Shown: positions 20,985 through 31,830 of the stretch, one piece after another
How the letters are laid out: the number at the start of each line of letters is the position of its first letter
Numbering within the stretch: the first letter of the stretch is position 1
Assembly: GCA_037157565.1 (NCBI GenBank)
Contig: JAZHRO010000003.1
Span: 38,329,001 to 38,393,000 of the forward strand
Reading direction: 5' to 3'
DNA: 64,000 bases
Source of the DNA: Thalassia testudinum
Lineage: Eukaryota > Streptophyta > Magnoliopsida > Alismatales > Hydrocharitaceae
The notes under the pieces: model-generated
What the model saw: the letters and a program-made list of their open reading frames with translations, nothing else
Databases searched by the model: none
Told to the model about the DNA's origin: nothing
Program-made: the position numbers and the translations under genes

Positions 20985-22648
20985 GGTGCTCTACATCCTA
21001 CACACATTTCACATCCTATCCTCCTACCACCACTTATCCCAAAGATGATTACTCTCCTGACTTGACTTGTAATTACCCATCCACTAGCCAGGATGACTTT
21101 GATTGGGGATACGAATCGGACATTAGTGTCTAAGGCCTCACCCTAGAGAACAAGACTATGATTATTATCCTTCCTAGAGCTATAATGATTATGGATCTCC
21201 ATCCTTTGATGACCAAACCAACCTGATCTACAATCAGGAAGGATACAATGATTATGACACCTACCCTCCCCAGTATTCCACTGAATATAGGTCGCCACCA
21301 TCCTTTGAACAACCTAGAATGACCTACTTTCAAGGAGGGACCCGAGAACCTTGACATCTTGACTCCCCTAGATTCAACCTAAAGCCACCCAAACCTGAAT
21401 CGAACCAATCGATTCAGGTGAACCAGATCAAAGATAGAGTGTTGGCTAATTTGAGGAAGACCATACATTCTTTAAAAGCCCAGCCAACGCCATGCACTAA
21501 AGCATTAGAGCCTATGATAAAAATGATTGATGAGCTGAGTAGCTCTTTATTGGATTTGCACCAAAATGTTAGGGATAGGGACTTAGGTAAGTTTCTACTT
21601 GGGAAGTTGTCGAGGTTAAGGATGAAATTTGTGGTTGCCCTAGTCAAATCTTGGGATGATTCTCAAGATGAACCCCCTTCAGGAGAGCCGATGTCTGAAC
21701 CTGCTCAGGCGCCTGTTGGGGGGGATACATTTTCTGAGATCGGAGATGACCAGGTTGGCCTAGAGTAACCCATTGAGGATGAACCGATTGATTCACCCGA
21801 GATATCCAAGCCAGAAAACGAAGAAGAATATGTCTCCTTCGATGATGAAATGACTTGTGATGTTGAGACATACAAATGAGGATCATGAATTCTTTGATTT
21901 TAAGGATAAGGAATCTCTTAGTGAAGTCTCACTTAAGCTTGAGGAGAATGATTTTAGTGAGACATATGTGCTCGAGGAGTATGACGACCAATTTGGTAGC
22001 CCGACTACTGAAGATTCTGATTTGGTTGGGGCTAATTTGGAGGATCCGATACCTGATGACTCAATTAGTAGCCCCATTCCTCAACCACACCCCGAATAGT
22101 TGAATGAACATACTTTTGAGATCAGTATGCCCAAGTCAATCTTGATTTAGCCACAATTGTTGGACTTGGGTACTTTAGATGGGGTGCACAACGATCTGGA
22201 GGTCCGAGAAACCTTGATTTCAGAGGATAGGAAGTTGAAAATAAAAATTTGGGAGGCTAATTTTGAGGGAACTTTGATTTTGGATTTAAGGGTTCCTGTT
22301 GACCTGAAACCACCTATCTTGTTTATGGACCCTTATGATATCTCTAATGTGCGACCCAAGCCAGGAATAACTGATTATTTTTCTGAGCTAGATGTTAAGT
22401 GGACAATCGCACCTATTGAACCATCTTTACCAGTTGTCCGACACTTTGGTGCTGGGTTGCACACCACTAAACCGCTGGCCCGACCCTGTACACACAACCT
22501 TCAGTTCTTGGTGATTTTCATCCAGAACTTGAGAACCACTCCACCTTGGGGCATAGGTCTACACCATAATCTGGTCCACATCCATGGACATCTTCTGTAG
22601 ATGGGTTTCATGATCAACCTTTTGATTTTGATTCTGACCCGCACTTGT
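20985..22648 (+). pseudogene. acidic frame of unknown function in element B, broken
   Basis: This frame occupies the place of gag-pol. Its order is a Tyr/Pro/Asp-rich stretch (about 20985-21350, for example TTTYPKDDYSPD and YNQEGYNDYDTYPPQYS), then a helical, basic stretch (21418-21650, MNQIKDRVLANLRKTIHSL). A long Asp/Glu/Ser/Pro-rich stretch follows (21650-22095), then a mixed C-terminal part (22157-22600) ending DQPFDFDSDPHL at 22648. Several stops and at least two frame changes break it. I see no zinc knuckle, DLGA, FMDD or DD35E motif and no membrane segment. I do not recognise it; its resemblance to D's frame is in design (helical start, acidic body), not in clear sequence. Confidence 0.55.
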
Positions 22649-22738
22649 GAATTCTCAATTTCTTCTTTATATGTATGTTATGCCTAGCTGAAGGCATTAA
22701 ACTTAGCGCATGTGTATACACTCTTCTCTCTGTAGAGC
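22649..22738 (+). other. start of B 3'UTR, before the D insertion
   Basis: It contains CCTAGCTGAAGGCATTAAAC, the same phrase that opens C's 3'UTR (36425-36450, minus strand) and, in weaker form, those of F and D. It ends with AGAGC, the left target duplication of D. Confidence 0.65.
22734..22738. repeat. target-site duplication AGAGC, left of D
   Basis: Exact match to 32761-32765. Confidence 0.92.
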
Positions 22739-22919
22739 TGGCGAAATGGTGGCAGCAACTAGCTTTTCTTAAGTCGTTGTAGTACAGATAGTTATTGCCA
22801 TCATTTGCTAATATTTTTTACTCGGAAAATACAGTTCTCTCGAGGTCGAACTCAGGGAGCAAGTCATATTCTAGCGGTATACAGTTTCTATTACAAAAAA
22901 AAAGAGAGAGAGAGAGAGG

Positions 22920-23200
22920 GAGAGATATGAAAATTTGGCTTCTTCTTCTCTTCTTTCTTCCTCTTTGTTTTCTCTTCTCTTTGGCTTTTGGTTTCTTCTT
23001 CTTTGTTTATCTCCTTGTGCTCTTCTTCTTCTGCCTTCTGTTCTTCAGATCTTCTTTTTACTTCTTTCTTCTGATCTCCTTCTCGTGCTCTTCTTCTACT
23101 TTTGCTGTCAGGATGTTGTCTCTCCTTCTTTCTTCTTTTTCTTTCTGTCTTCTTTTCTTCTTCGTTGCGGTCCTGCTCGTCTTTTCTTCTCCTTCTTCTC
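22920..23200 (-). repeat. polypurine tract in D 3' LTR
   Basis: The plus strand is almost pure T/C (TTCTTCTTCTCTTC repeats), so the sense strand is purine-rich. The second copy is at 30170-30470. It is related to 14098-14340 in F. Confidence 0.75.
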
Positions 23201-23212
23201 CGTCCTCAGAGC

Positions 23213-23238
23213 GTCGTCTGATTGTTCAATCAGACGAC
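23213..23238 (-). other. perfect hairpin in D 3' LTR
   Basis: Arms GTCGTCTGATTG and CAATCAGACGAC with a two-base TT loop. It is kept without change in the other LTR at 30477-30502. Confidence 0.75.
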
Positions 23239-24533
23239 TTAAGTAACCCACTGCTACAGTGCGTCCTTGGTGCTCCTCCTTCTTCCTTCAGTCTTTCTTC
23301 GTCGGTCTTCTTCTTCTCTGCCTCGGCTTGCTCCTGCACACACCACAGCCAACGCAAAACCTACCCCTTTCCCTCTACCTACACGTCTCTCTCTTTCTCA
23401 GACTTTGCTCGTAGGATAGCTCTCCCAGAGTCGCCGGATAATCAGGTCGGGCTTCGTACCCGTGACCAGGTGTACCGGTGTGAGTCGTACACGAGGAGTG
23501 CGTAGGTGGGGTGTCGAGTCGGGTCCGCCGGATCCGTGTGGTGAGCTCGCGTATCGGAAGGGTGAGTGGGCGCGGGACCTCACCCCGGTGCGTTTGGAGG
23601 CGATAAGGCTTATTCACAAAAACAATTTAAACGGTGAAAGTGTTGCGAGGCTTACCGATGTGGGACTAAACTGATGCCTCTCCTCGCGTGCGCCTGCTGG
23701 AAGACCACGGCCTTGCTTCTGCAGCTGCAGCTTCAATTTTCGTCGGTTGCTGGCTGGCTGCCTTCGCAGGAGTCTCCTTAATCCGCAGTAGCTGGAAACC
23801 TGGAGTCCTCAAGCCTGGAGAGCGGGAGAAGCTACTTCAATGTGGCGTCAATGGCGGTCGAGCCTCAGAACCTCTCGGACACGAATATGGCCTCTCAGCC
23901 TAATCAAACTGCTGGGGAACCTTCGCCGTGGCACGGCGAAGGTGTTGAGCTGTGCGGCAAGCTACAAGGCGGTGTCTGGCGGACAAATGGGCTTGTTTGG
24001 GGGAGCGTTACGGAGGTGTGGAGTGGCAGTGGAGGGGTGGGGGGTGTTCAGTGTGATGAGGCGGAGGCTCGGTGAGGGTCGGCGAGGCGTGTGAGGCTGT
24101 GGAGCGATGGGGGCATCTCGCAGGATGGTAGCCGGAGACGAAGGGGGTGACGGTGGTCAGGGTCGGTCGAGGGCTTAATTGAACAAATTGAAATAGGGAA
24201 AAGAAAGAGGAGAGGAAGGGAAGTAGTTCTAACTTACTTGCAGGGACGAAGGGGGAGGGGCAGGGCGACAGTCGTATCGACTGTCGCCGGAGAAGAAGAT
24301 GCCCAGGGGAAGGGGCGGCGGCGAGGAGAGGGCCGGAGAGGCGCCAGCTGGGTGCGGCGTGGCGCGGGAAGAGCAAGGGAGGGCAACCCCGCAGCTGGTA
24401 GTGCGTCAGAGCGACGAGGAGGAAGAGGGAAAAACCGCCGGAGCTGGAGGGCTTCCTGTCGGAGTGGGAAGAGAGGAAGTGGGGGTCTTTCTCCGTCAGG
24501 ACCGAGCTACTGGGAACGGTGGAGCGACGGGGG

Positions 24534-24541
24534 TATTTATA
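24534..24541 (-). promoter_or_regulatory. TATA box in D 3' LTR
   Basis: Minus strand TATAAATA in CCTATAAATACCCCC. The match in the 5' LTR is at 31823-31830. Confidence 0.65.
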
Positions 24542-25471
24542 GGGGCGGAATCAGAGAGGAGGGCGGAGGGAGACGACGTGTCTCCCTCGCCGGAGGACGC
24601 CGGAGATGGAGACCCATACCGTCCGTGTGTTCGCTCGGCCGGTATGGTGGGTTGCAGTGACCAGGGGGGTGTTCCTGCGGCGGCTGACGACGCAGGGCAC
24701 CCCCGGTTGACTTGCCAGACCCTCCCTCTTACCTTGCGCGGTGCCATGCTCCGCACAAGGTCGCCGGAGCATGGTACTGGTCAGGTTTTGGCAGGAGGGA
24801 CCTGAATGCAAAGAACGAAGGAGAGTTAGGGGCAAAAATGTGAGGGTTCAAAAGCTGAGGGCCAAAAAGTAAATAAATGATGACCAAAGTGTAAAGTTTG
24901 TCAAGAAGGTTTCCTCTTAGGCTCAAGTTTTTATACATGACTAATTGGGACCTAAGGATTATGATGGTGAATTTTATTTCCAGAGTAAACCTTGTTTGAC
25001 CAGTCAATTTACGCAAAAACCCAAATTAAGTTGTTAATTGGGCATGGTTCTCAATGTAGGTAAAATGGGTTCCTAAGGCCAAATTGAAGGTTCTAAACCC
25101 TAGAGATTATTTTTCTATGAATTTTAGAGGGTTTATTTGATTTTTTTCTCTGCCTCGAACCTCGTGTTTTTAAGTGGGCTTGTTTTTAGGGTTATAGGAT
25201 GTCATTTAATTCCTTGGAGTTGCTGTAGCCCTTATTGAATCATCTCATCCCACTTTTATTCTTATTAGGTTGCTTTGACCTATGTTTGGACCCTGAGTTA
25301 CCCTATTTTTAGATTGGATTGGTGAAATTGCATTTTTACCCCTTAGTTTCTATTTTCTTTGGGAACTCAGAATCTCTCTGAGTTAAGCCTTTCCTTGAGT
25401 TATGTAGGAGCTTTTATCCTTTGTATTAGGTCAAAATGAGCTAGTTATGGCTCATGATGAGGTTCTCATCA

Positions 25472-25486
25472 TACCCCCATGCCTAG
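25472..25486 (-). other. polypurine tract of element D
   Basis: Minus strand CTAGGCATGGGGGTA is followed directly by the LTR start TGATGAGAACC. Confidence 0.85.
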
Positions 25487-25920
25487 CTTTTGCTTGTCCC
25501 TTAGCAAAAACTTAAGGTTTCAACCCTTGTTCTAGACCATGAAGTTCATAATAGCTTCAGATAAGTGCTTTTTCAGTTGAGCTTAGATTAGGTTAGAATG
25601 CTTACCATAGGCCTAAAAGGTTCTCTAGTACCAATCAAGATCCAAATCTGTCTAGCCTCAGCCTTAGTCCTTAGCAAAGGTTTTTAAGGCCCACAAGAGC
25701 TAAACTAAGGTTTATTGGACCTTGTGGTTAAAGCACCCGTGCTTGAAATGATTTTAGCCCTGGCTCAGTTCGCAGTCCGTTTTGTAAGAGAGAGAGATAG
25801 AAAACTTTTCTATTTGGAGAGTTTTCTCTCTCTTTTTCTTTTTAGTTCTAGCCTAGGATTGGCTTTTCAACACGGTCTGTATCAGATTCCTTTCTCCCAT
25901 CATCAATCCTCAAGGGTTCC

Positions 25921-26064
25921 TGGCAATCGATGCTTCGAGATAGCACCGCCCATGGCAACCCCCGGAACCCTAGCTATTGAGATTTCAAGATAATCCCATC
26001 CATGGTGTTCCGTGGCAAAATCCAGACCCTGGCAATTGACACTTCGAGATAATGCCATCCATGG
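25921..26064 (-). repeat. three copies of the 35-bp 3'UTR unit in D
   Basis: The units at 25921-25955, 25971-26005 and 26030-26064 each have a TTCGAGATAG-like core and end CCATGG (plus strand). Confidence 0.68.
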
Positions 26065-26746
26065 AATCTGAACCAGCAGAGTGCTTACATGCCCCCAGTA
26101 GGATATGTAAATATCCTAAGAGACAAGTACCGAGGAGATGATATTTTGTTACGCATCTTCGAGGGGATTTCCCACCTCTCCGCGCTGGGAACTCATCCAA
26201 ATCAACTTGTGCTGATCGACCGCTCCTACTTTAGGTGTTCTTTTCAGAATTTTGCGACGCTTCTGCGTGATTTTGATTTTTACGCTTACTGAACCAGGCT
26301 GTGTGTGAGGTTAGGGTGCCTAGGTTACTGAGTCTCGTAAACCAAAAATTAGTTAATGAGGCCAAATACTCCCTAAGCCTTAGACCTAATACTTCAGCTT
26401 TTCATTTTCCTCAACCTCTTGAGGAGTGTCCAGATCTTAATGGGTACTAAGAGTCTATTCAAGAATTCCTAAGGTTTGCATTCTTACTAATCTCATTATG
26501 CACTTTTCATTTCTTTTCTTGAAAAAAATGATCTAGAGCTTAGGCCAATTCCTTAGCTTTTTACTAATGACTATTACTTTTTTCTTTAATCTTTTTGTGC
26601 TCCTTTTTCATTTTGTTTCTTTTCACAAAATTTCCTTCTCCTCTTTTCCTCTTTTTATTTAAAAAATTTTTACTTTTTATGGTGTTTTTGGCATATGTGA
26701 ATTTTTTTGTTTTAAAACCTTTTCTTACAAGTTTTGCACTTTTATA

Positions 26747-26780
26747 CCCCCCCATGCCTAAGATTTGCAATGTCCTCATT
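26747..26780 (-). promoter_or_regulatory. conserved PPT-like box in 3'UTR (D)
   Basis: Minus strand AATGAGGACATTGCA is followed by AGGCATGGGGGG, matching F 344-377 almost base for base. It lies about 1.3 kb from the true PPT. Confidence 0.6.
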
Positions 26781-27012
26781 GTAACCTAGGGGGTTTTTAT
26801 TCAACTTAGTTCATACATGAGGACAGATGTTTTGATGAGTGAATGAGTCGGGGTGACTGTTGCGGACGATTTTTAATCTCAGATGCAAGCATCTGAGGTG
26901 GAGTCGACTGTCCTAAAGTGTGAACTTTAAGAGCAAAAAGGTGTCAGAAAAAGTTTTGGATTTTTTTTTTGGAAAATGACGGGTTGCCTCCCATTGAGCG
27001 CTAAATTTGATG

Positions 27013-28885
27013 CCTTCAGCCAAGCAGGAAATGCGATGGAGAGGGGATGATCAAATCAGCAGAGTTTTGTAAGACAAGCACCTTGAATAAGAGCCTGGTT
27101 GGTCCAACCAGGTGCTTGTTCAGATCGACAGGCTGATTATGCAGCCCAAACTCAATCAATCTGGTGGGTTGATAGATGTAGATCAAAAGGTGTGGAACCC
27201 ACCATATACTATGAAGCTCAGATGGATGTGGAAGTGTGAATGCAGGGTTTGGCTGAGTCGAATCAGCCTGGTCAGAGTAGGGACCCATAGAATAATCAGT
27301 GATTGATGCAGGAACCCTACAGGGGTGATCAGAGAATGATAGAGCATGGTATGTAGTCTGATCAATGTTCGAAACCCGATGTGGAAATGCAATCGGCTCG
27401 GTGAGAGGTGAATCTGAATAGAAATTGAGTCCGGTTGCGGGTTGGGGTTGGGAAGAGGTTTTGATTAGTTCTGTGTGTGCAGATGAGGTGGCAACTGTAT
27501 ATGAGGGCTCTTCTAGAAAGGAATGACAGGTTGTTTTCTGTAGAGAGTCCTCCGGGTAACTATCAAATGCCTAAAGAGTGTCTGTAGGATGAAAGAAATC
27601 TGAATTGAGAAAAGATTTGAATTCTGGGTTGCAATCACTCTTGGCATTTTCTATTTTTGGTTCCTGAGGATCAAAAAGGAATGATTCTGTGTTATCTGTG
27701 ATCTCGGGAATCAGGACCTCAGAGTCGGAGTCAGAGTCATGTGTACTGAGGTCGTAGATGGGCCTGGCGTGTTCAGGAAGGCGAGTCTCTGCAATTATAG
27801 TCGGATTTGAAGTTGTCGGAGAGTTTGTGAAAATGAGATTCATGATCATGAATTCCACCACAGCAAAAATTATTAGATGTGGAATCAGCAGCCTGACTGG
27901 GGTCTAGCTTATATGTCAATTCTGGGCTTATAAAGGTATTCTGTCTAAGCTCAAGCTCAAAGCTGGTAGGATAGACCCAATTGAAATCCAACTCGTCCAA
28001 CTCCTCAGTCTCTGTATCATAAATTGGCATGACTTTCGAAAAATCGATCAGATTTCCTGAAGTTGTTGGAGAGGGGTATTCATCAAATAGAGGCCCGGAA
28101 TCATATTCTGTAAAAATTTGATCTTTCTCATAAGGGGCCTCATAATCTTCCCAATAAGTTTCAGATCTAGGTTCTAGGCTTAGGATGTGGGTAGAATTAT
28201 TAGAACCTAAGTCCGAATAACCTTCGAGGGCCACCTTATCAAAATAAGGGGCGGAATTTATACCCTCAAAAGGTTCAGTTCTGATCTCATTATTGCAGGA
28301 GTTTTGGAATTCTAGGCTTGGCAATTCATGGTCTAAGTTTGGCTCATCATTGTGTTCTCCTGCAATATCCCAACCTAATTCAACATTGTCTTCTATTTGG
28401 GTTGGGATTCCACAACCACTTTGTGCTTCAGTCCCGAGATCTGGGAAACTGGATTGTTCCTTAACACTGTTCCAAGATGGCTCATCCTCTGTTTCTGGTA
28501 TATACGGGTATTTCTGGTTGATAGTTTGTTCTAGTGTTGTCATCATTTCTACCCATTTTATAAGGGCATCTTGGTGTTGTTCCCAAAGTGCAGGATTTGT
28601 CAAGCATTGAAGGTATTCAGATTGGTGTAATTTTTCTATCTCAATGTATCCTGTCATGAGCATATCTCGGGTTGATCCTTTTGTAACTTCTGTCAATAAA
28701 ATTTGGGCACAGTTTATGATGAAAGCTGTGGTTGTTGGGACATCAACCTGAATGTTTTCTATTGGTATTGAGGGTTTATATTTGATTTCATAGAATTCAA
28801 GGGCATCCTCAATCATCTTATCTTTCATGGATCTCAGATATTCAGGTTTTTTACATGGTAGTCTTGCTAGGTAATTAGGCTGCAT
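27013..28885 (-). pseudogene. long acidic frame of unknown function in element D, nearly intact
   Basis: The frame opens with ATG at 28885 (MQPNYLARLPCKKPEYLRS) and runs about 370 codons to 27773. It continues in another frame (27571-27861, ending HPTDTL at a stop), then in frame to 27016 (ending PSHFLLG). That is about 620 codons with one frame change and one stop. The first 150 residues are mixed and probably helical (KDKMIEDALEFYEIK, IKWVEMMTTLEQTI). The rest is Asp/Glu/Ser/Pro-rich (ETEDEPSW, STHDSDSDSEVLIPEI). There is no zinc knuckle, protease, RT, integrase or membrane motif. It sits where gag-pol should be. The near-intact state suggests it was useful until recently; function unknown. 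Confidence 0.6.
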
Positions 28886-29982
28886 CTTTGAATCAGGTGG
28901 TGGAATCAAGATATAGAATCAGAAGTTTGAATCAATGGAAGAAGGGGACTTTGTTCAGAATCAGAGGAAAGAGGGGCTATGCGAAAGATTGGTTGCACAA
29001 ACAAGGGCAGTGAGGCTTGGCCTCGGGGAGAGTGAATTTCTATAGGAGGTTCCAAGGACCTCCTGCAAAATACTAAAGGACTGGATGAGATAAGCAGGTG
29101 CTGGACCCAATCAAGACACCGAAAAATGTGTTGGGTGACTATAGAGGTGCGGGGCAGATGGACCCCTTGATCAGAAAGATCGTCCACCTGAGAATTACCT
29201 GGGCAGCCAGAGAGGGAGAGTCCCGCGAAGACCCCTACACGGTAGAGCGTCCCCACAGGTTACAGGGTTTCCCCAACCTGACCTCTCTTGTCACTGCGGT
29301 TCCAGGTAGACCAGAATGGGGATCTTGACCTCTTAAGTCTACCAATTTTAGGTTAAGATTAGGGTGCTTAAAGTTACACTTGAACTTTAGTCTTTTAAGT
29401 GCAAAGAGTGACCTAAGTTGAAAGTTGGTTGACCCAAGGGGTCAACTTCACCTCTTGTTTCCTTTGAGAGTTTTTGGGTCTTGTCTTTTAGGGTTCAAGT
29501 GTTTTAGAGAGCCAATTGTTTTAGGTTTTCTTTGAATAGGTATTTTCAGACAAGGGCTTGGGCACACTTCATTTGGTTTTCTCAATTCTTGCTTAAGGAG
29601 TGTGTCTCTAAATCCCTAGTGTTGGATCCTAGGTTGGCTCTACTTGGTCTAGTTAGCTCTTTGTTAGGTAATTAGGGCTCAAGCAAGAATGTGTTAGCCC
29701 TTAAATACCCTTAATAGTGTGGAGTAATAATGGGTTGAAAACATGCAACTTTTTATGGTTACTAAGTATGGAAGACAGGTTAGCCCTATATTGCTTGTTC
29801 TTTTCTTTTCCTCCTCTTTAGAGTTTAGGGGTTAATAGCGAGAGGAAAAAAAAAAAATTACCTGTCCTCGGAGTGGTTGTCGTGCGGTTGCTTGTCTTCT
29901 TGATTTCTTGTAGCTGCACAAAAGAGAGGAGATTATCAGAAACTAAAAGAAACAGGAATGTTTACCTCTAGAATAGCCGTTG
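28886..29982 (-). other. leader of element D
   Basis: This is the stretch between the PBS and the acidic frame. It contains an upstream frame (28906-29256, 116 codons, MGTLYRVGVFAGLSL) just ahead of the main frame, of unknown value. The part next to the PBS is AT-rich with an A/T run (29850). No gag motif is present. Confidence 0.6.
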
Positions 29983-29983
29983 C

Positions 29984-30001
29984 TCCCCGGCAACGGCGCC
30001 A
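29984..30001 (-). other. primer-binding site of element D
   Basis: Minus strand TGGCGCCGTTGCCGGGGA is an unmutated Athila-type site, two bases inside the LTR end. Confidence 0.9.
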
Positions 30002-30476
30002 ACTGGCGAAACGGTGGCAGCAACTAGCTTTTCTTAAGTCGTTGTAGTACAGATAGTTATTGCCATCATTTGCTAATATTTTTTACTCAGAAAATACAGT
30101 TCTCCCGAGGTCGAACTCAGGGAGCAAGTCGTATTCTAGCGGTATACAGTTTCTATTACAAAAAATAAAGAGAGGGAGAGAGGGAGAGAGAAGAAAATTT
30201 GGCTTCTTCTTCTCTTCCTTCTTCCTCTTTGTTTTCTCTTCTCTTTGGCTTTTGGTTTCTTCTTCTTTGTTTATCTCCTTGTGGTCTTCTTCTTCTGCCT
30301 TCTGTTCTTCAGATCTTCTTTTTACTTCTTTCTTCTGATCTCCTTCTCGTGCTCTTCTTCTGCTTTTGCTGTCACGACGTTGTCTCTCCTTCTTTCTTCT
30401 TTTTCTTTCTGTCTTCTTTTCTTCTTCGTTGCGGTCCTGCCCATCTTTTCTTCTCCTTCTTCTTCGTCCTTAGAGC

Positions 30477-30502
30477 GTCGTCTGATTGTTCAATCAGACG
30501 AC
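30477..30502 (-). other. perfect hairpin in D 5' LTR
   Basis: Second copy of the 12-bp-arm, TT-loop hairpin at 23213-23238. Confidence 0.75.
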
Positions 30503-31822
30503 TTAAGTAACCCACTGCTACAGTGCATCCTTGGTGCTCCTCCTTCTTCCTTCAGTCTTTCTTCGCCGGTCTTCTTCTTCTCTACCTCGGCTTGCTCCTG
30601 CACACACCACAGCCAACGCAAAACCTACCCCTTTCCCTCTACCCGCACGTCTCTCTCATTCTCAGACTTCGCTCATAGGATAGCTCTCCCAGAGTCGCCG
30701 GATAATCGGGTCGGGCTTCGTACCTGTGACCAGGTGTACTGGTGTGAGTGGTACACAAGGAGTGCGTAGGTGGGGTGTCGAGTCGGATCCGCCGGATCCA
30801 CGTGGTGAGCTCGCGTATCGGGAGGGTGAGTGGGCGTGGGATGTCACCCCGGTGCGTTAGGAGGCGATAAGGCTTATTCACAAAAACAATTTAAACGGTG
30901 AAAGCGTTGCGAGGCTTACCGATGTGGGACTAAACTGACGCCTCTCCTCGCGTGCGCCTGCTGGAAGACCGCGGCCTTGCTTCTATAGCTGCAGCTTCGA
31001 TTTTCGTCGGTTGCTGGCTGGCTGCCTTCACAGGAGTCTCCTTAATCCACAGCAGCTGGAAACCTGGAGTCCTCAAGCCTGGAGCGCGGGAGAAGCTGCT
31101 TCAATGTGGCGTCAATGGCGGTCGAGCCTCAGAACCTATTGGACACGAATATGGACTCTCGGCCTAATCAAACTATTGGGGAACCTTCGCCGTGGCACGG
31201 CGAAGGTGTTGAGCTGTGCGGCAAGCCGCAAGGCGGTGTCCGGCGGCAGCCCTAGGTCGGACTGCAACTGGACAAATGGGTTTGTTTGGGGGAGCGTTAT
31301 GGAGGTGTGGAGTGGCAGTGGAGGGGTGGGGGGTGTTCAGTGTGATGAGGCGGAGGTTCGGTGAGGGTCGGCGAGGTGTGTGAGGCTGTGGAGCGATGGG
31401 GGCGTCTCGCCGGAGGGTCGCCGGAGACGAAGGGGGTGACGGTGGTCAGGGTCGGTCGAGGGCTTAATTGAACAAATTGAAATAGGGAAAAGAAAGAGGA
31501 GAGGAAGGGAAGTAGTTCTAACTTACTTGCAGGGACGAAGGGGGAGGAGAAGGACGACAGTCGTATCGATTGTCGCCGGAGAAGAAGATGCCCAGGGGAA
31601 GGGGCGGCGGCGAGGAGAGGGCCGGAGAGGCACCAGCTGGGTGCGGCGTGGCGCGGGAAGAGCGAGGGAGGGCAACCCTGCAGCTGGTAGTGCGGCAGAG
31701 CGACGAGGAGGAAGAGGGAAAAATCGCCGGAGCTGGAGGGCTTCCTGTCGGAGTGGGAAGAGAGGAAGTGGGGGTCTTTCTCTGTCAGGACCGAGCTACT
31801 GAGAACGGCGAAGCGACGGGGG

Positions 31823-31830
31823 TATTTATA
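31823..31830 (-). promoter_or_regulatory. TATA box in D 5' LTR
   Basis: Minus strand TATAAATA, 930 bp from the U3 start. It should drive D's genomic transcript. Confidence 0.65.

Larger units (their letters stand above)
22739..25471 (-). repeat. D 3' LTR (2733 bp)
   Basis: On the minus strand it starts TGATGAGAACC (25471) and ends CCGTTTCGCCA, matching 30004-32760. The main difference I see is a block of about 28 bases near 31243 (GGCAGCCCTAGGTCGG...) that is absent here. Confidence 0.92.
25487..27012 (-). other. 3' untranslated region of element D
   Basis: This non-coding stretch matches F's 3'UTR over its length and A's 3'UTR in blocks. It holds three repeat units, the PPT-like box and, at its start (26975-27020, minus strand), GGCTGAAGGCAT and GGGAGGCAACCC as in F. 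Confidence 0.72.

Noticed and set aside
20985..22648. B's acidic frame as an env-like protein
   Set aside because: No membrane segments or signal peptide, and it lies before the 3'UTR in place of gag-pol, not after pol.
22795..23505. 236-codon hydrophobic frame resembling a multi-pass membrane protein, and its twin at 30060-30769
   Set aside because: It is the polypyrimidine strand of D's LTR (antisense to the element) giving Phe/Leu/Ser codons. The pair exists only because LTRs are duplicated.
24238..24805. Gly/Arg-rich frames of 140 and 168 codons and their copies near 31527-31998
   Set aside because: GC-rich transcribed part of D's LTR read in antisense; no domain.
26564..26789. Short Lys-rich frames around the PPT-like box
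   Set aside because: A-rich UTR sequence; the equivalent frames in F and E are not conserved.
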